Shown here piece by piece: positions 50,435 through 60,943 of a stretch of DNA of 64,000 bases. The notes below the pieces were generated by a model. It was given only the letters and a program-made list of their open reading frames with translations. It was not told where the DNA came from and ran no database searches. Source of the DNA: Pseudomonas marvdashtae (GTDB lineage Bacteria; Pseudomonadota; Gammaproteobacteria; Pseudomonadales; Pseudomonadaceae); contig NZ_JABWQX020000007.1 in NCBI RefSeq assembly GCF_014268655.2, positions 1 through 64,000 on the forward strand. The letters run 5' to 3'. The first letter of the stretch is position 1. Every line of letters begins with the position of its first letter. Both the position numbers and the translations under genes were made by a program.

Positions 50435-51889
50435 ATGAAACTAATCGTAAAAGTCTTCCCCGAGATCACCATCAAGAGCCGCCCGGTACGGATGCGTTTC
50501 ATCCGCCAGTTGGCCAAGAACATCCGCGCCGTGCTCCGAGATCTGGACCCGGCCGTGGTGGTGAACGGTGTGTGGGACAATCTCGAATTGGAAACTCGCG
50601 TCAGCGATCCCAAGCTCCTGAAGGAAATGACCGAGCGCCTGAGCTGCATGCCGGGCATCGCGCATTTCCTGCAAGTCGACGAATACCCGCTGGGGGATTT
50701 CGACGACATCCTGGCCAAATGCATGCTTCATTATGGTGACGCGCTGGCCGGGAAGATCTTTTCGGTGCGCTGCAAGCGTGCCGGCAAGCACCCGTTCAGT
50801 TCGATGGACGTGGAAAGTTATGTCGGCAGCCAGTTGCGCCGGCAGTGCGGTGCCGCGGGTATCTCGCTGAAAGAGCCACAGATTGAAGTACGCATTGAAA
50901 TTCGCGACCAACGGTTGTTCGTGATCCACAGCCAGCACGACAGCATCGGCGGCTATCCGCTGGGGTCGCTGGAACAGACACTGGTACTGATGTCCGGTGG
51001 CTTCGACTCCACTGTCGCCGCCTACCAGATCATGCGTCGCGGGCTGATGAGCCATTTCTGCTTCTTCAACCTCGGCGGGCGCGCCCACGAATTGGGCGTG
51101 ATGGAAGTGGCGCACTTCATCTGGAAGAAGTACGGCAGCTCCCAACGCGTGTTATTTGTGAGCGTGCCGTTCGAGGAAGTCCTGGGGGAGATTCTCGGCA
51201 AAGTCGATAACAGTCATATGGGCGTCATTTTGAAGCGTATGATGTTGCGGGCCGCGTCGAACATCGCCGACCGCCTGCAGATCGACGCGCTGGTGACTGG
51301 CGAGGCGATTTCCCAGGTGTCGAGCCAGACGTTGCCGAACCTGTCGGTCATTGACTGCGTCACTGAAAAACTCGTGCTGCGCCCACTGATTGCCAGCCAC
51401 AAGCAGGACATCATCGACCAGGCCAATGAAATCGGCACCGCCGATTTTGCCCGGCACATGCCTGAGTACTGCGGGGTCATCTCGGTCAATCCGAAGACGG
51501 CGGCCAAGCGCGGACGCGTGGAGCACGAAGAGAAAGCATTCGACATGGCGGTCCTCGAGCGTGCGATCGAGAACGCCAGGCTGGTGCCAATTGATCGGGT
51601 CATCGATGAGTTGGGCCAGGACATACAGATTGAGGAAGTCGGCGAAGCATTGGCCGGTCAGATCATCATCGACATCCGTCACCCGGATGAAGCTGAGGAC
51701 GACCCGCTGGATGTCGCCGGCATCGAGGTACAAACGATGCCGTTCTATGCAGTGAACGCGCGTTTCAAGGAACTGGACTCTACTCGCCAGTACCTGCTGT
51801 ATTGCGACAAAGGCGTGATGAGTCGCCTGCATGCCCACCATTTGCTCAGTGAGGGGCATGCCAATGTGCGCGTTTATCGACCGAGCTAA
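50435..51889 (+). CDS. thiI: tRNA 4-thiouridine synthetase ThiI
   Basis: The 484-residue protein has an N-terminal ferredoxin-like/THUMP region (residues about 1-165), the PP-loop ATPase motif [17 protein letters not shown], and a C-terminal rhodanese domain with the sulfur-carrying Cys in [19 protein letters not shown]. It adds sulfur to U8 of tRNA and provides sulfur for thiazole. The rhodanese domain marks the long, proteobacterial form. ATG 50435 begins [20 protein letters not shown], the family start; the frame is open upstream to 50270. Confidence 0.96.
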   Translation: MKLIVKVFPEITIKSRPVRMRFIRQLAKNIRAVLRDLDPAVVVNGVWDNLELETRVSDPKLLKEMTERLSCMPGIAHFLQVDEYPLGDFDDILAKCMLHYGDALAGKIFSVRCKRAGKHPFSSMDVESYVGSQLRRQCGAAGISLKEPQIEVRIEIRDQRLFVIHSQHDSIGGYPLGSLEQTLVLMSGGFDSTVAAYQIMRRGLMSHFCFFNLGGRAHELGVMEVAHFIWKKYGSSQRVLFVSVPFEEVLGEILGKVDNSHMGVILKRMMLRAASNIADRLQIDALVTGEAISQVSSQTLPNLSVIDCVTEKLVLRPLIASHKQDIIDQANEIGTADFARHMPEYCGVISVNPKTAAKRGRVEHEEKAFDMAVLERAIENARLVPIDRVIDELGQDIQIEEVGEALAGQIIIDIRHPDEAEDDPLDVAGIEVQTMPFYAVNARFKELDSTRQYLLYCDKGVMSRLHAHHLLSEGHANVRVYRPS

Positions 51890-52023
51890 GTGCCCGGGGC
51901 TGTTTGCCTGTGGCCTGCGTCACCGGCCCCCCGACGCCGCCGACACGCTGTAATTGTCGGACTCTACTGTAAATCGCTGCCACGACCTGTCAGCACACCG
52001 AATCCTCTGATCGAGATACACAA

Positions 52024-53844
52024 GTGATCGAAAATCTACGCAACATCGCCATCATTGCTCACGTTGACCATGGTAAGACCACCCTGGTAGACAAACTCTT
52101 GCGTCAATCCGGCACCCTGGAGCGCAACGAGCTCAACGACGAGCGCGTGATGGACTCCAACGACCAGGAAAAAGAGCGCGGTATTACCATCCTGGCGAAA
52201 AACACCGCCATCAACTGGAACGGCTACCACATCAACATCGTGGATACCCCGGGCCACGCCGACTTCGGCGGTGAAGTAGAGCGCGTGATGTCGATGGTCG
52301 ACTCCGTGCTGCTGCTGGTCGACGCCCAGGACGGCCCTATGCCGCAAACCCGTTTCGTGACCAAGAAGGCTTTCGAAGCCGGCCTGCGTCCGATCGTGGT
52401 CATCAACAAGGTTGACCGTCCAGGCGCGCGTCCGGATTGGGTTCTGGACCAGATCTTCGACCTGTTCGACAACCTCGGTGCCACCGAAGAACAGCTGGAC
52501 TTCAAAGTCGTCTACGCCTCGGCCCTGAACGGCATTGCCGGTCTGGACCACACCGCCATGGCTGAAGACATGACCCCGCTGTACCAGTCGATCGTCGACG
52601 ACGTACCTGCGCCGAAAGTCGACCGTGACGGTCCGTTCCAGATGCAGATCTCGGCACTGGACTACAACAGCTTCCTGGGTGTTATCGGTGTTGGCCGTAT
52701 CGCCCGTGGTCGCATCAAGCCGAACACCCCGGTGGTCGCCATCGACGCCGACGGCAAGCGCCGCAACGGTCGTATCCTCAAGCTGATGGGTCACCACGGC
52801 CTGCACCGCATCGACGTTGAAGAAGCAGCGGCCGGCGACATCGTCTGCATCAGCGGCTTCGACCAGCTGTTCATCTCCGACACCCTGTGCGACCCACTGA
52901 ACGTCGAAGCGATGAAGCCGCTGACCGTTGACGAACCTACCGTTTCGATGACCTTTCAGGTTAACGACTCGCCGTTCTGCGGCCGCGAAGGCAAGTTCGT
53001 GACCAGCCGTAACATCAAGGAACGCCTGGACAAGGAACTGCTCTACAACGTTGCCCTGCGCGTTGAAGAAGGCGACTCGGCCGACAAGTTCAAAGTGTCT
53101 GGCCGTGGTGAGCTGCACCTCTCGGTACTGATCGAAACCATGCGTCGCGAAGGCTTCGAAATGGGTGTAGGTCGTCCTGAAGTGATCATCCGCATGGTTG
53201 ATGGCGTCAAGCACGAACCGTACGAAAACGTGACCATCGACCTGCCGGAAGAATCCCAGGGCGCGATCATGGAGCAAATGGGCCTGCGTAAAGGCGACCT
53301 GACCAACATGGTTCCGGATGGCAAGGGCCGTGTGCGCCTTGAGTACAACATCCCGGCCCGTGGCCTGATCGGTTTCCGTAACGAATTCCTGACCCTGACC
53401 TCCGGCGGCGGCATCCTGACTTCGATCTTCGATCGTTACGACGTGATGAAGTCCGGCGACATGTCCGGCCGTCAGAACGGCGTGCTGGTATCGGTTGCGA
53501 CCGGCAAGGCACTGACCTATTCGTTGGAAACCCTGCAAGCGCGCGGCAAGCTGTTCGTCGAGCACGGCCAGGATATCTACGAAGGTCAAATCGTCGGCCT
53601 CAACAGCCGCGACAACGACCTGGGCGTGAACCCGACCAAGGGCAAGAAGCTCGACAACATGCGTGCTTCGGGCAAAGACGAAACCATCGCACTGGTTCCG
53701 CCGGTCAAGTTCACCCTGGAGCAAGCTCTGGAGTTCGTACAAGAAGACGAACTCTGTGAAGTGACGCCGAAGTCGATTCGCCTGCGTAAGAAAATCCTTG
53801 GCGAAAGCGAGCGTACCCGCGCTGCCAAGAAAAGCGGTAACTGA
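52024..53844 (+). CDS. typA: Translational GTPase TypA/BipA
   Basis: The 606-residue GTPase has G1 ([17 protein letters not shown]), G2/G3 ([34 protein letters not shown]), G4 ([16 protein letters not shown]), then the EF-like domains and the BipA-specific C-terminal region ([20 protein letters not shown]). It binds the ribosome and helps 50S assembly and growth at low temperature or stress. It starts 135 bases after thiI. A strong terminator follows at 53868-53905. Confidence 0.98.
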   Translation: MIENLRNIAIIAHVDHGKTTLVDKLLRQSGTLERNELNDERVMDSNDQEKERGITILAKNTAINWNGYHINIVDTPGHADFGGEVERVMSMVDSVLLLVDAQDGPMPQTRFVTKKAFEAGLRPIVVINKVDRPGARPDWVLDQIFDLFDNLGATEEQLDFKVVYASALNGIAGLDHTAMAEDMTPLYQSIVDDVPAPKVDRDGPFQMQISALDYNSFLGVIGVGRIARGRIKPNTPVVAIDADGKRRNGRILKLMGHHGLHRIDVEEAAAGDIVCISGFDQLFISDTLCDPLNVEAMKPLTVDEPTVSMTFQVNDSPFCGREGKFVTSRNIKERLDKELLYNVALRVEEGDSADKFKVSGRGELHLSVLIETMRREGFEMGVGRPEVIIRMVDGVKHEPYENVTIDLPEESQGAIMEQMGLRKGDLTNMVPDGKGRVRLEYNIPARGLIGFRNEFLTLTSGGGILTSIFDRYDVMKSGDMSGRQNGVLVSVATGKALTYSLETLQARGKLFVEHGQDIYEGQIVGLNSRDNDLGVNPTKGKKLDNMRASGKDETIALVPPVKFTLEQALEFVQEDELCEVTPKSIRLRKKILGESERTRAAKKSGN

Positions 53845-53867
53845 GTTTCGACTTAGTTGACGGCTGA

Positions 53868-53906
53868 AAAAAACGCCCCCGGTCGCGAGACAGGGGGCGT
53901 TTTTTT
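53868..53906 (+). terminator. typA terminator
   Basis: AAACGCCCCC-GGTCGCGAGACA-GGGGGCGTTT followed by TTTTT, shared with the convergent YkgJ gene. Confidence 0.8.
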
Positions 53907-53972
53907 ATGTCTGGGTTTAACGGTGTAGCAAAGCGGCAATCGCGAGTGGATGCCAGGAAAGCTAGCGTCCGA

Positions 53973-54407
53973 TCAAAATTTGTCCAGCGTCCGTGGATTA
54001 CGCTCGCGTTCCACTTCCTTGGGCTTGTAGGCGCAGAAACCCGGCCGTGGTCCGACCCGCGGGTGATTGCGGCAGGTGTCCGGGCGTTTCTCGTAAATGG
54101 TGCACAGCCGGCTCTTGCGGTCCAGATACAGGCAATCGTTGTTACTCATGCGCTGGAGCGTGAAGATTTCCGACTTCTGGTTGTAGCGCTCGACGATCCC
54201 CTCCTTTTGCAGGCGCTTGGCGATGTTTTTCGGCGGGTCGCCCAGCTCGAACTCATCGACGATGCCGATGCGGATCAGGTCCTTGATCTTGACCTCTACC
54301 GGCAGCGTGCAGCAGCTCGACACGCAGGAACCGCACATCGGGGCGGAGTACTTGGCCCAGGTATCGAGTCGGTCGATCTCCGCGGCGGCGATCAGGTTGG
54401 GCTTCAT
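53973..54407 (-). CDS. YkgJ-family cysteine cluster protein
   Basis: The 144-residue protein has the eight-Cys zinc/iron-binding arrangement of YkgJ: CGSCVSSCC near residue 25, then NNDCLYLDRKSRLCTIYEKR, PDTCRNHPR and FCAYKP. The activity is unknown. Starts at MKPNL (54407), two residues after the first Met. Convergent with typA. Confidence 0.88.
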   Translation of the reverse strand: MKPNLIAAAEIDRLDTWAKYSAPMCGSCVSSCCTLPVEVKIKDLIRIGIVDEFELGDPPKNIAKRLQKEGIVERYNQKSEIFTLQRMSNNDCLYLDRKSRLCTIYEKRPDTCRNHPRVGPRPGFCAYKPKEVERERNPRTLDKF

Positions 54408-54662
54408 CATCAAGGTTTACCAGCATGCATCAGGGCGCGCGATCATACCGGGACTGGTGAAATTTTGAACGACCATCCGCCGGTTTTTTTTCTGGTCCGA
54501 CAAAACTCCCCGAGACCGGCACGGCCCCTGCATTGATGCCCTTAATTGGCATTTCTTTGGCGACGAATCTCCGACGCCTTGGAAAAACACCGAACCAGAG
54601 CCAGTACCGTCTGTCAGACCGACTAGGCTCAGACAATTCCATGCTCGTTCGAGGTCTCATCA

Positions 54663-57113
54663 ATGACTCAAGAACCACTTGTTCGCGAAGCGGAGGTTGC
54701 CGCGTTTCGCGACGCCGTGTTGACCAAACTCACTTATGCCGTCGGCAAGGATCCCGATCATGCGTTTGATCACGATTGGTTCGAAGCCATAGCCCTTGCC
54801 GCCCGCGATCACATGGTCGAACACTGGATGGACCACACGCGGCAGATCTACCGCAAGGGCCAGAAGCGGGTCTATTACCTCTCCCTGGAATTTCTCATCG
54901 GTCGCCTGCTCTATGACAGCCTCAGCAACCTCGGCCTTCTGGACACCGCCCGCGAGGCGTTGACCGAGCTGGGCGTGGACCTGGAGCGCATCCGCCTGCT
55001 GGAGCCCGACGCGGCCTTGGGCAACGGTGGCCTCGGTCGCTTGGCGGCGTGCTTCATGGAAAGCATGTCGACCTTGGGCATTGCTGGCCATGGCTATGGC
55101 ATCCGCTATGAGCACGGCCTGTTCCGCCAGGCGATTGTCGATGGCTGGCAGCAGGAGCAGACCGAGCACTGGCTGGATTTCGGCAACCCCTGGGAGTTCG
55201 AGCGGCCGGAGGTGGCCTACCCGATCGGCTTTGGCGGCAGCGTCGAGACCGTCACCGACGACGCCGGCAAGACCCGCCAGGTCTGGTCCCCGGCAGAAAC
55301 CGTACGGGCCATCGCCTACGACACACCGGTAGTGGGCTGGCGCGGTGCCAGCGTCAATACCCTGCGCCTGTGGCGCGCCCGCGCTGTGGAAGACCTGCAC
55401 CTGGAGCGCTTCAACGCTGGCGACCACCTCGGCGCAGTGGCCGAAGTGGCCCGGGCCGAGAGTATTTCCCGCGTGCTGTACCCGGCTGATAGCACCGAGG
55501 CTGGCCAGGAGTTGCGCCTGCGTCAGGAGTATTTTTTCGTCGCCGCTTCGTTGCAGGATTTGCTGCGCCGTCATCGCAACATGCACACCTCGGTACTGAC
55601 CCTGGGCGATCACGCCGCCATCCAACTCAACGACACCCACCCATCGATTGCCGTGGCCGAGTTGATGCGCCAGTTGGTAGACGTCTACGACGTGGCATGG
55701 GACGCTGCCTGGCAGGTCACCCAGGACACGCTGTCCTACACCAACCACACACTGCTGCCTGAAGCCCTGGAAACCTGGCCCGTGGGTCTGATGGAGCGCA
55801 TGTTGCCGCGGCACATGCAGATCATCTACCTGATTAACGCCCAGCACATCGATTCGCTGCGGGCCAAGGGCGTGCACGACTTCGACGTGCTGCGTTCGGT
55901 GTCGCTGATCGAGGAAGACAACGGCCGTCGGGTGCGCATGGGTAACCTCGCGTTCCTGGGTTCCCACAGCGTCAACGGCGTATCCGCACTGCACACGCAA
56001 TTGATGCGCAGCACTGTGTTCTCCGAGATGCACAAGCTTTACCCGGACCGGATCAACAACAAGACCAACGGCATCACCTTCCGCCGCTGGCTGTTCCAAG
56101 CCAACGCCGAATTGACCTCGATGATGGTCGACGCCCTCGGCCCGAGCGTGCTCGACAACCCCGAGGAGCGCCTGATCGAGCTGGAACCGTTCGCTGACAA
56201 GCCGGCGTTCCGCAAGCAGTTCGCCGAACAGCGCCTGCACAGCAAGAAGGCCTTGGCCTACCTGATCCACGAGCGGCTGGGCATCGCCGTCAACCCGGCG
56301 GCGATGTTCGACGTGCAGGTCAAGCGGATCCACGAATACAAGCGCCAATTGCTCAACCTGATGCACACCGTGGCGCTGTACCAGGCGATCCGCGCCGAGC
56401 CGGAAGTGGACTGGGTACCACGGGTGAAGATCTTCGCCGGCAAGGCCGCCGCCAGTTATCACCAGGCCAAGCTGATCATCAAACTGACCAACGACATCGC
56501 CCGCGTGGTCAACAACGACCCGACCGTGCGCGGCCTGCTCAAGGTGGTGTTCCTGCCTAACTACAACGTCAGCCTGGCCGAGAGCATCATCCCGGCGGCT
56601 GACCTGTCGGAGCAGATTTCCACCGCCGGTTTCGAGGCGTCGGGTACCAGCAACATGAAGTTCGGCCTCAACGGCGCGTTGACCATCGGCACCATGGACG
56701 GCGCCAACGTGGAAATGCACGAGCGGGTCGGTGGCGAGCACATGTTCATATTCGGCCTGACCGCCGAGCAGGTGGAAGCGCGCAAGCGCAACGGTGAATT
56801 CAGCGCCGCGCCGGACGTCGCCGCGTCCCACAGGCTCAACGACGTGCTGCAGGCGATTCGTGGCGGCGTGTTCTCGCCGGACGATCCGATGCGCTACACC
56901 GGGCTGGTGGACTCGCTGGTGGATTATGACCGCTTCCTGGTCTGCGCCGATTTCGACGCGTATTGGAACGCCCAGGCCAAGGTCGAGGAGCGTTGGCACG
57001 ACTCCAAGCAGTGGTGGCGTTCGGCGGTGCTCAACACCGCGCGCATGGGCTGGTTCTCCTCCGACCGGACCATTCGCGAATACGCCACCGACATCTGGAA
57101 GGCCCTGGACTGA
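54663..57113 (+). CDS. glgP: Glycogen phosphorylase
   Basis: The 816-residue enzyme has the PLP site (EASGTSNMKFGLNGALTIG, Lys in NMKFG), AALGNGGLGRLAACFMESM, and family length (about 815). It releases glucose-1-phosphate from glycogen or other alpha-1,4-glucans. No other glycogen gene is near, unlike in many gamma-proteobacteria. ATG 54663 follows a gene-free gap of 255 bases. Confidence 0.96.
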   Translation: MTQEPLVREAEVAAFRDAVLTKLTYAVGKDPDHAFDHDWFEAIALAARDHMVEHWMDHTRQIYRKGQKRVYYLSLEFLIGRLLYDSLSNLGLLDTAREALTELGVDLERIRLLEPDAALGNGGLGRLAACFMESMSTLGIAGHGYGIRYEHGLFRQAIVDGWQQEQTEHWLDFGNPWEFERPEVAYPIGFGGSVETVTDDAGKTRQVWSPAETVRAIAYDTPVVGWRGASVNTLRLWRARAVEDLHLERFNAGDHLGAVAEVARAESISRVLYPADSTEAGQELRLRQEYFFVAASLQDLLRRHRNMHTSVLTLGDHAAIQLNDTHPSIAVAELMRQLVDVYDVAWDAAWQVTQDTLSYTNHTLLPEALETWPVGLMERMLPRHMQIIYLINAQHIDSLRAKGVHDFDVLRSVSLIEEDNGRRVRMGNLAFLGSHSVNGVSALHTQLMRSTVFSEMHKLYPDRINNKTNGITFRRWLFQANAELTSMMVDALGPSVLDNPEERLIELEPFADKPAFRKQFAEQRLHSKKALAYLIHERLGIAVNPAAMFDVQVKRIHEYKRQLLNLMHTVALYQAIRAEPEVDWVPRVKIFAGKAAASYHQAKLIIKLTNDIARVVNNDPTVRGLLKVVFLPNYNVSLAESIIPAADLSEQISTAGFEASGTSNMKFGLNGALTIGTMDGANVEMHERVGGEHMFIFGLTAEQVEARKRNGEFSAAPDVAASHRLNDVLQAIRGGVFSPDDPMRYTGLVDSLVDYDRFLVCADFDAYWNAQAKVEERWHDSKQWWRSAVLNTARMGWFSSDRTIREYATDIWKALD

Positions 57114-57131
57114 TCTGTTGCAAGAAATGTG

Positions 57132-57160
57132 AGCGAAGCCCAGCGGTCGTTGGGCTTCGT
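57132..57160 (+). terminator. Hairpin after glgP
   Basis: CGAAGCCCA-GCGGTCGT-TGGGCTTCG lies 20 bases after the glgP stop. No T-run follows. Confidence 0.5.
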
Positions 57161-57319
57161 CGATATACTAGGCGCCAGTTTCGCCGGGCTTGATGGTCGC
57201 CGGGCCCAGCACTGGGAATACCGACAATCCGACAGGGTTTGGACGGTTTCGCCAGGCTGGCCCGGGCACCGCATCATCCCGGTCATGCCCGCAACGGGTG
57301 GCTTAGGGATATCGACCAT

Positions 57320-60300
57320 ATGCAATGGATTTTGACGCTGTTGGGCCTGGCCCTTGGCTGGGTGGTGGATGAGTCGTTCGCCGATGCGCTGGTCGGGGCG
57401 TTGGTGGGGCTCGGCGTCGCCCAGGCGTATCGATTGGGACGACTGGGTATCCAGGTCGCCAAGCAACAGCTCTTGTTGCAAGACGCCCAGCAGAGCGTGC
57501 TCACATTGGAAGCGCGTCTGGCGGCCCTCGAAAGCGGCACCGTTGTCGCGCCGAGTGATCCGACTCCGGCGCCCGAATCTGTAGTGCCCCAGGCCGCAAG
57601 GCCCGAAGCCCGCACCGGGCCGGAGCTCGTCTGGGATCTGCCACCCGAGCTCGAACCCGTCTCCGTCATGGCCACCCAGGCCAGCCAGCCGTTGCCGGAT
57701 GAAATCTGGAGCCCTGCGCCAGCAGTCTCCAGCCGGCGCGCTGACCGCGACTTTGAGCCTCTCCCTATGGAGCCGAGGGTTGCGGAACCGGCAGCCCCTC
57801 GTGGCCCGAATCTGTTCGACCGTGCCTGGACCGGCGCGCGCAACTGGCTGTTCGGCGGCAACACCGTGCTGCGAGTGGGTGTGGTGTTGCTGTTCCTTGG
57901 CCTGGCCTTTTTGCTGCGCTACGCCACCGAAGGCATGATCGTGCCGATCGAGGTGCGTTACGCCGGCGTCGCGGCCAGCGCCTTGGGCCTGCTGGGCCTG
58001 GGCTGGTGGTTGCGCCAACGCAACAGCAACTATGCGCTGATGTTGCAGGGCACGGGGATTGCGGTGCTGTACCTGACCGTATTTGCTGCCATGCGCTTGC
58101 ATCCGTTGCTCGACTCCAAGGCTGCCTTGGGCCTGCTGGTGGCGGTCACGGTGTTTTCGGCGATCCTGGCCGTTACCCAAAACGCCCTGGGTTTGGCCGC
58201 GGCCGCGGCATTGGGCGGGTTCGCCGCGCCGATCCTGACGTCCACCGGCAGCGGTAACCATGTCGCGCTGTTCAGCTATTTCATTTTGCTCAATACCGGG
58301 ATCTTCGCCATTGCCTGGTTCAAGGCCTGGCGCCTGCTCAACCTGATTGGCTTCGTTGGCACCTTCGGCATCGGTTTTGCCTGGGGCCTGCGTTCCTATG
58401 CGCCGGAACTGTTGTGGAGCACGGAACCGTTCCTGATTGTTTTCTTCCTGATGTACCTGGCGATCGGCTTGCTGTTCACCCGGCGCAAACTGCAGGAAAT
58501 GAGCGATGCCCCCGAAGATGACAGCCGCGATGCCGTGCTGCGCTGGTCGGCGCGCAAGGGCGACTACGTGGACGGCACCATGCTGTTCGGCCCGCCGTTG
58601 GTAGGCTTCGGCTTGCAATTGGCATTGGTGCAGCATCTGGAATTCGCCGCAGCGTTCAGTGCCCTGGCCCTGGGCATGATCTACATGGGGCTGGCTCGGG
58701 TACTGATGGGCGGTCGCGCCGTGCTGCTGGCTGAAACCTGCCTGGCCCTGGGTGTGATTTTCACCAGCCTGGCCATTCCGCTTGGCCTTGATGCCCGCTG
58801 GACTGCCGCGGCATGGGCGGTGGAAGGTGCCGGGATCTTCTGGCTGGGCCTGCGCCAGCAGCGGTCGTTCGCGCGAATCTTTGCGCTGTTGCTGCAATTG
58901 GGCTCGGCACTGGCCTTCATCAGCGAACTGAGTACCGGCGAAAGCAGCCTGCTCGAAGGCGCGCCGCTGGGCGCGTTGATGCTTGGCATGGCCTTGCTGT
59001 TCAGCTTCTATCAGCTGCGCAAGGCTGACCCTGGGCACACTGCAAGCTGGGAGCGCCGCGGGCAGTCCGTGCTGGCGGTGCTGGGGCTGGGCTTCCTTTA
59101 TCTGTTGGCGCCGCTGTTCTTCTTCATCCACGGCACAGCCATCGCCTGGGCGCTGGCCGGCCTGGCGACGCTGGTTGTTGGCCTGCGCCTGCAATCGCGC
59201 GCGTTCCTGTTTACCGCGTTTGCCGTGCAACTGCTGGGCGGCGCGCTGTTCCTGCTGCGCTTGCAAGGCGCCGAAGGCGATTCGGCAGCGGTGCTCAATG
59301 CCGGTTGGAGCGGTCTGCTCAGCGCCTCGCTGATCGGCCTGGCATTGATTGGCGGCATGTTGCTGGCGGCGCGCGACGACATGGTGCGCAACGACGTCCG
59401 GTTGCTGCGCGGCTTGTCAGTGGTGTTGCTGGCCGGGTTGGTGCTGATCAACCTTGCCGTGCTGTTCGTGCTGCCCTGGCAAACGGCGAGCGGGGTGTGG
59501 GCGGCCAGCGGCCTGCTGATCATCTGGCTGAGCCTGTACCTCAAACAACGCGTGAGCTTTGTCTTTGGCCTGTTGCTGCAAGTGCTTGGTGGTGCGTCGT
59601 TCCTGCTGGCAGGGCCAGCACTGCTGGGCCCGCTCAATGCCGAGGACCTGCGACCCCTGGCCCACAGCGGTTTCTGGACGCCGCTGGTGCTGGGACTGGC
59701 AGCGCTGGTGGGCGCTTGGCGCCTGCAACGGGCGCACGCGGCGCAGGAACTCGACGCCTTGAGCTTGCAGCGCTTGTCCGAGTTGTTGCTGATCTGGGGT
59801 GGCGGTTGGTGGGCGCTGGCGTGGGTCAGCGAAGTGCTGCGCTTTGCCCCGCAACACCTGCAAGGCACTTTGTTGTTGATTGTCGCGGCCGCCAGCGTGG
59901 CGGTGTGGAGCGTATTGTCGCTGCGGTTGAAATGGCCGGCGCTGGGGCTGCTGTGCACCTTGCTGATTCCAGCAGCAGGCTGTGTGCTGGTGGCTACGGG
60001 GCACAGTCACTATCACCCGGCGGCGAACTTTGGCTGGCTGGCTTGGCTGGCGGTATTTGCCGTGCATTTCCTGTCTCTGAAACGCCTGGCCGCGACGCTG
60101 CCGGCCCAGGCGCGCAGTACCGCTCATGTGCTCGGTTGCTGGTTGCTGATGGCGGTGCTGATGTTGGAGTTGCGTTACGGCCTGCTGTTGCTGTCCGAGC
60201 AGTACAACGCCTGGCGCTGGCTGGCCTGGGCGATCCTGCCAGGCCTTTACCTGGTGCTGATGGCCACGCCGCGTACCTTGCCGTGGCCGGTATCGGCCCA

Positions 60301-60943
60301 ACCGCGCGAATATCGTGTCTACGCGGCGGCGCCCATGGCGCTGTTGATGCTCGGTTGGTTCTGGATGACCAACACCTTCAGTGACGGCAACTCAGAGCCA
60401 CTGCCTTACGTGCCGTTGCTCAATCCCTTGGAGCTGGGCCTGCTGTTCGCCTTGTTCGGCATCTATGTGTGGGCCCGCAACGCCGTGGAGCAATCGACGA
60501 ACCGCTGGAATCGCATTGGACAGATCGCCCAGTTGATCGCCGGTGTGTCGCTGTTCGCGTTCTTTACCGCCTTGGTGATGCGCGTTGCCCACCAGTGGAT
60601 GGAGGTCCCGTACGAGTTGGACGCGCTACTTGAGTCCATGTTCGTGCAGGCCGGCTTGTCCATCGTCTGGACCTTGATTGCCCTCGGCCTGATGATTGGC
60701 GGGCATCTGCGGCATCGGCGTGAAGTGTGGTTGATCGGCGCGGCGCTGATCGCCGTGGTGGTCGCCAAGTTGTTCTTTGTCGAATTGAGTAACCGTGGCG
60801 GTCTGGCGCGGATCGTGTCGTTTATCGGCGTGGGGGTCTTGTTGTTGGTGGTGGGCTACTTTGCGCCGCTGCCACCGAAACGCCCGGAAACGGTCTCGGG
60901 AACCGAACCGCCGATGCCTGTCAGTGAGGGAGTGTCGTCTTGA
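57320..60943 (+). CDS. DUF2339 polytopic membrane protein
   Basis: The 1207-residue protein starts at MQWILTLLGLALGWVVDESF, has a cytoplasmic linker of about 120 residues rich in Pro and Ala, and then more than 25 hydrophobic segments, beginning with NTVLRVGVVLLFLGLAFLLR. This is the layout of DUF2339 proteins, which have no established activity. It overlaps the DUF3999 gene by four bases (TTGA), a standard pair in Pseudomonas. The frame runs upstream to 57239 but lacks a start signal there. Confidence 0.9.
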   Translation: MQWILTLLGLALGWVVDESFADALVGALVGLGVAQAYRLGRLGIQVAKQQLLLQDAQQSVLTLEARLAALESGTVVAPSDPTPAPESVVPQAARPEARTGPELVWDLPPELEPVSVMATQASQPLPDEIWSPAPAVSSRRADRDFEPLPMEPRVAEPAAPRGPNLFDRAWTGARNWLFGGNTVLRVGVVLLFLGLAFLLRYATEGMIVPIEVRYAGVAASALGLLGLGWWLRQRNSNYALMLQGTGIAVLYLTVFAAMRLHPLLDSKAALGLLVAVTVFSAILAVTQNALGLAAAAALGGFAAPILTSTGSGNHVALFSYFILLNTGIFAIAWFKAWRLLNLIGFVGTFGIGFAWGLRSYAPELLWSTEPFLIVFFLMYLAIGLLFTRRKLQEMSDAPEDDSRDAVLRWSARKGDYVDGTMLFGPPLVGFGLQLALVQHLEFAAAFSALALGMIYMGLARVLMGGRAVLLAETCLALGVIFTSLAIPLGLDARWTAAAWAVEGAGIFWLGLRQQRSFARIFALLLQLGSALAFISELSTGESSLLEGAPLGALMLGMALLFSFYQLRKADPGHTASWERRGQSVLAVLGLGFLYLLAPLFFFIHGTAIAWALAGLATLVVGLRLQSRAFLFTAFAVQLLGGALFLLRLQGAEGDSAAVLNAGWSGLLSASLIGLALIGGMLLAARDDMVRNDVRLLRGLSVVLLAGLVLINLAVLFVLPWQTASGVWAASGLLIIWLSLYLKQRVSFVFGLLLQVLGGASFLLAGPALLGPLNAEDLRPLAHSGFWTPLVLGLAALVGAWRLQRAHAAQELDALSLQRLSELLLIWGGGWWALAWVSEVLRFAPQHLQGTLLLIVAAASVAVWSVLSLRLKWPALGLLCTLLIPAAGCVLVATGHSHYHPAANFGWLAWLAVFAVHFLSLKRLAATLPAQARSTAHVLGCWLLMAVLMLELRYGLLLLSEQYNAWRWLAWAILPGLYLVLMATPRTLPWPVSAQPREYRVYAAAPMALLMLGWFWMTNTFSDGNSEPLPYVPLLNPLELGLLFALFGIYVWARNAVEQSTNRWNRIGQIAQLIAGVSLFAFFTALVMRVAHQWMEVPYELDALLESMFVQAGLSIVWTLIALGLMIGGHLRHRREVWLIGAALIAVVVAKLFFVELSNRGGLARIVSFIGVGVLLLVVGYFAPLPPKRPETVSGTEPPMPVSEGVSS

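Noticed and set aside
52036..53742. Minus-strand ORF of 568 codons opposite typA
   Set aside because: Antisense shadow of a highly conserved gene.
54660..59266. Minus-strand ORFs of about 780 codons opposite glgP and the DUF2339 gene
   Set aside because: They mirror well-recognised genes, are low in hydrophobic order, and have no ribosome sites.
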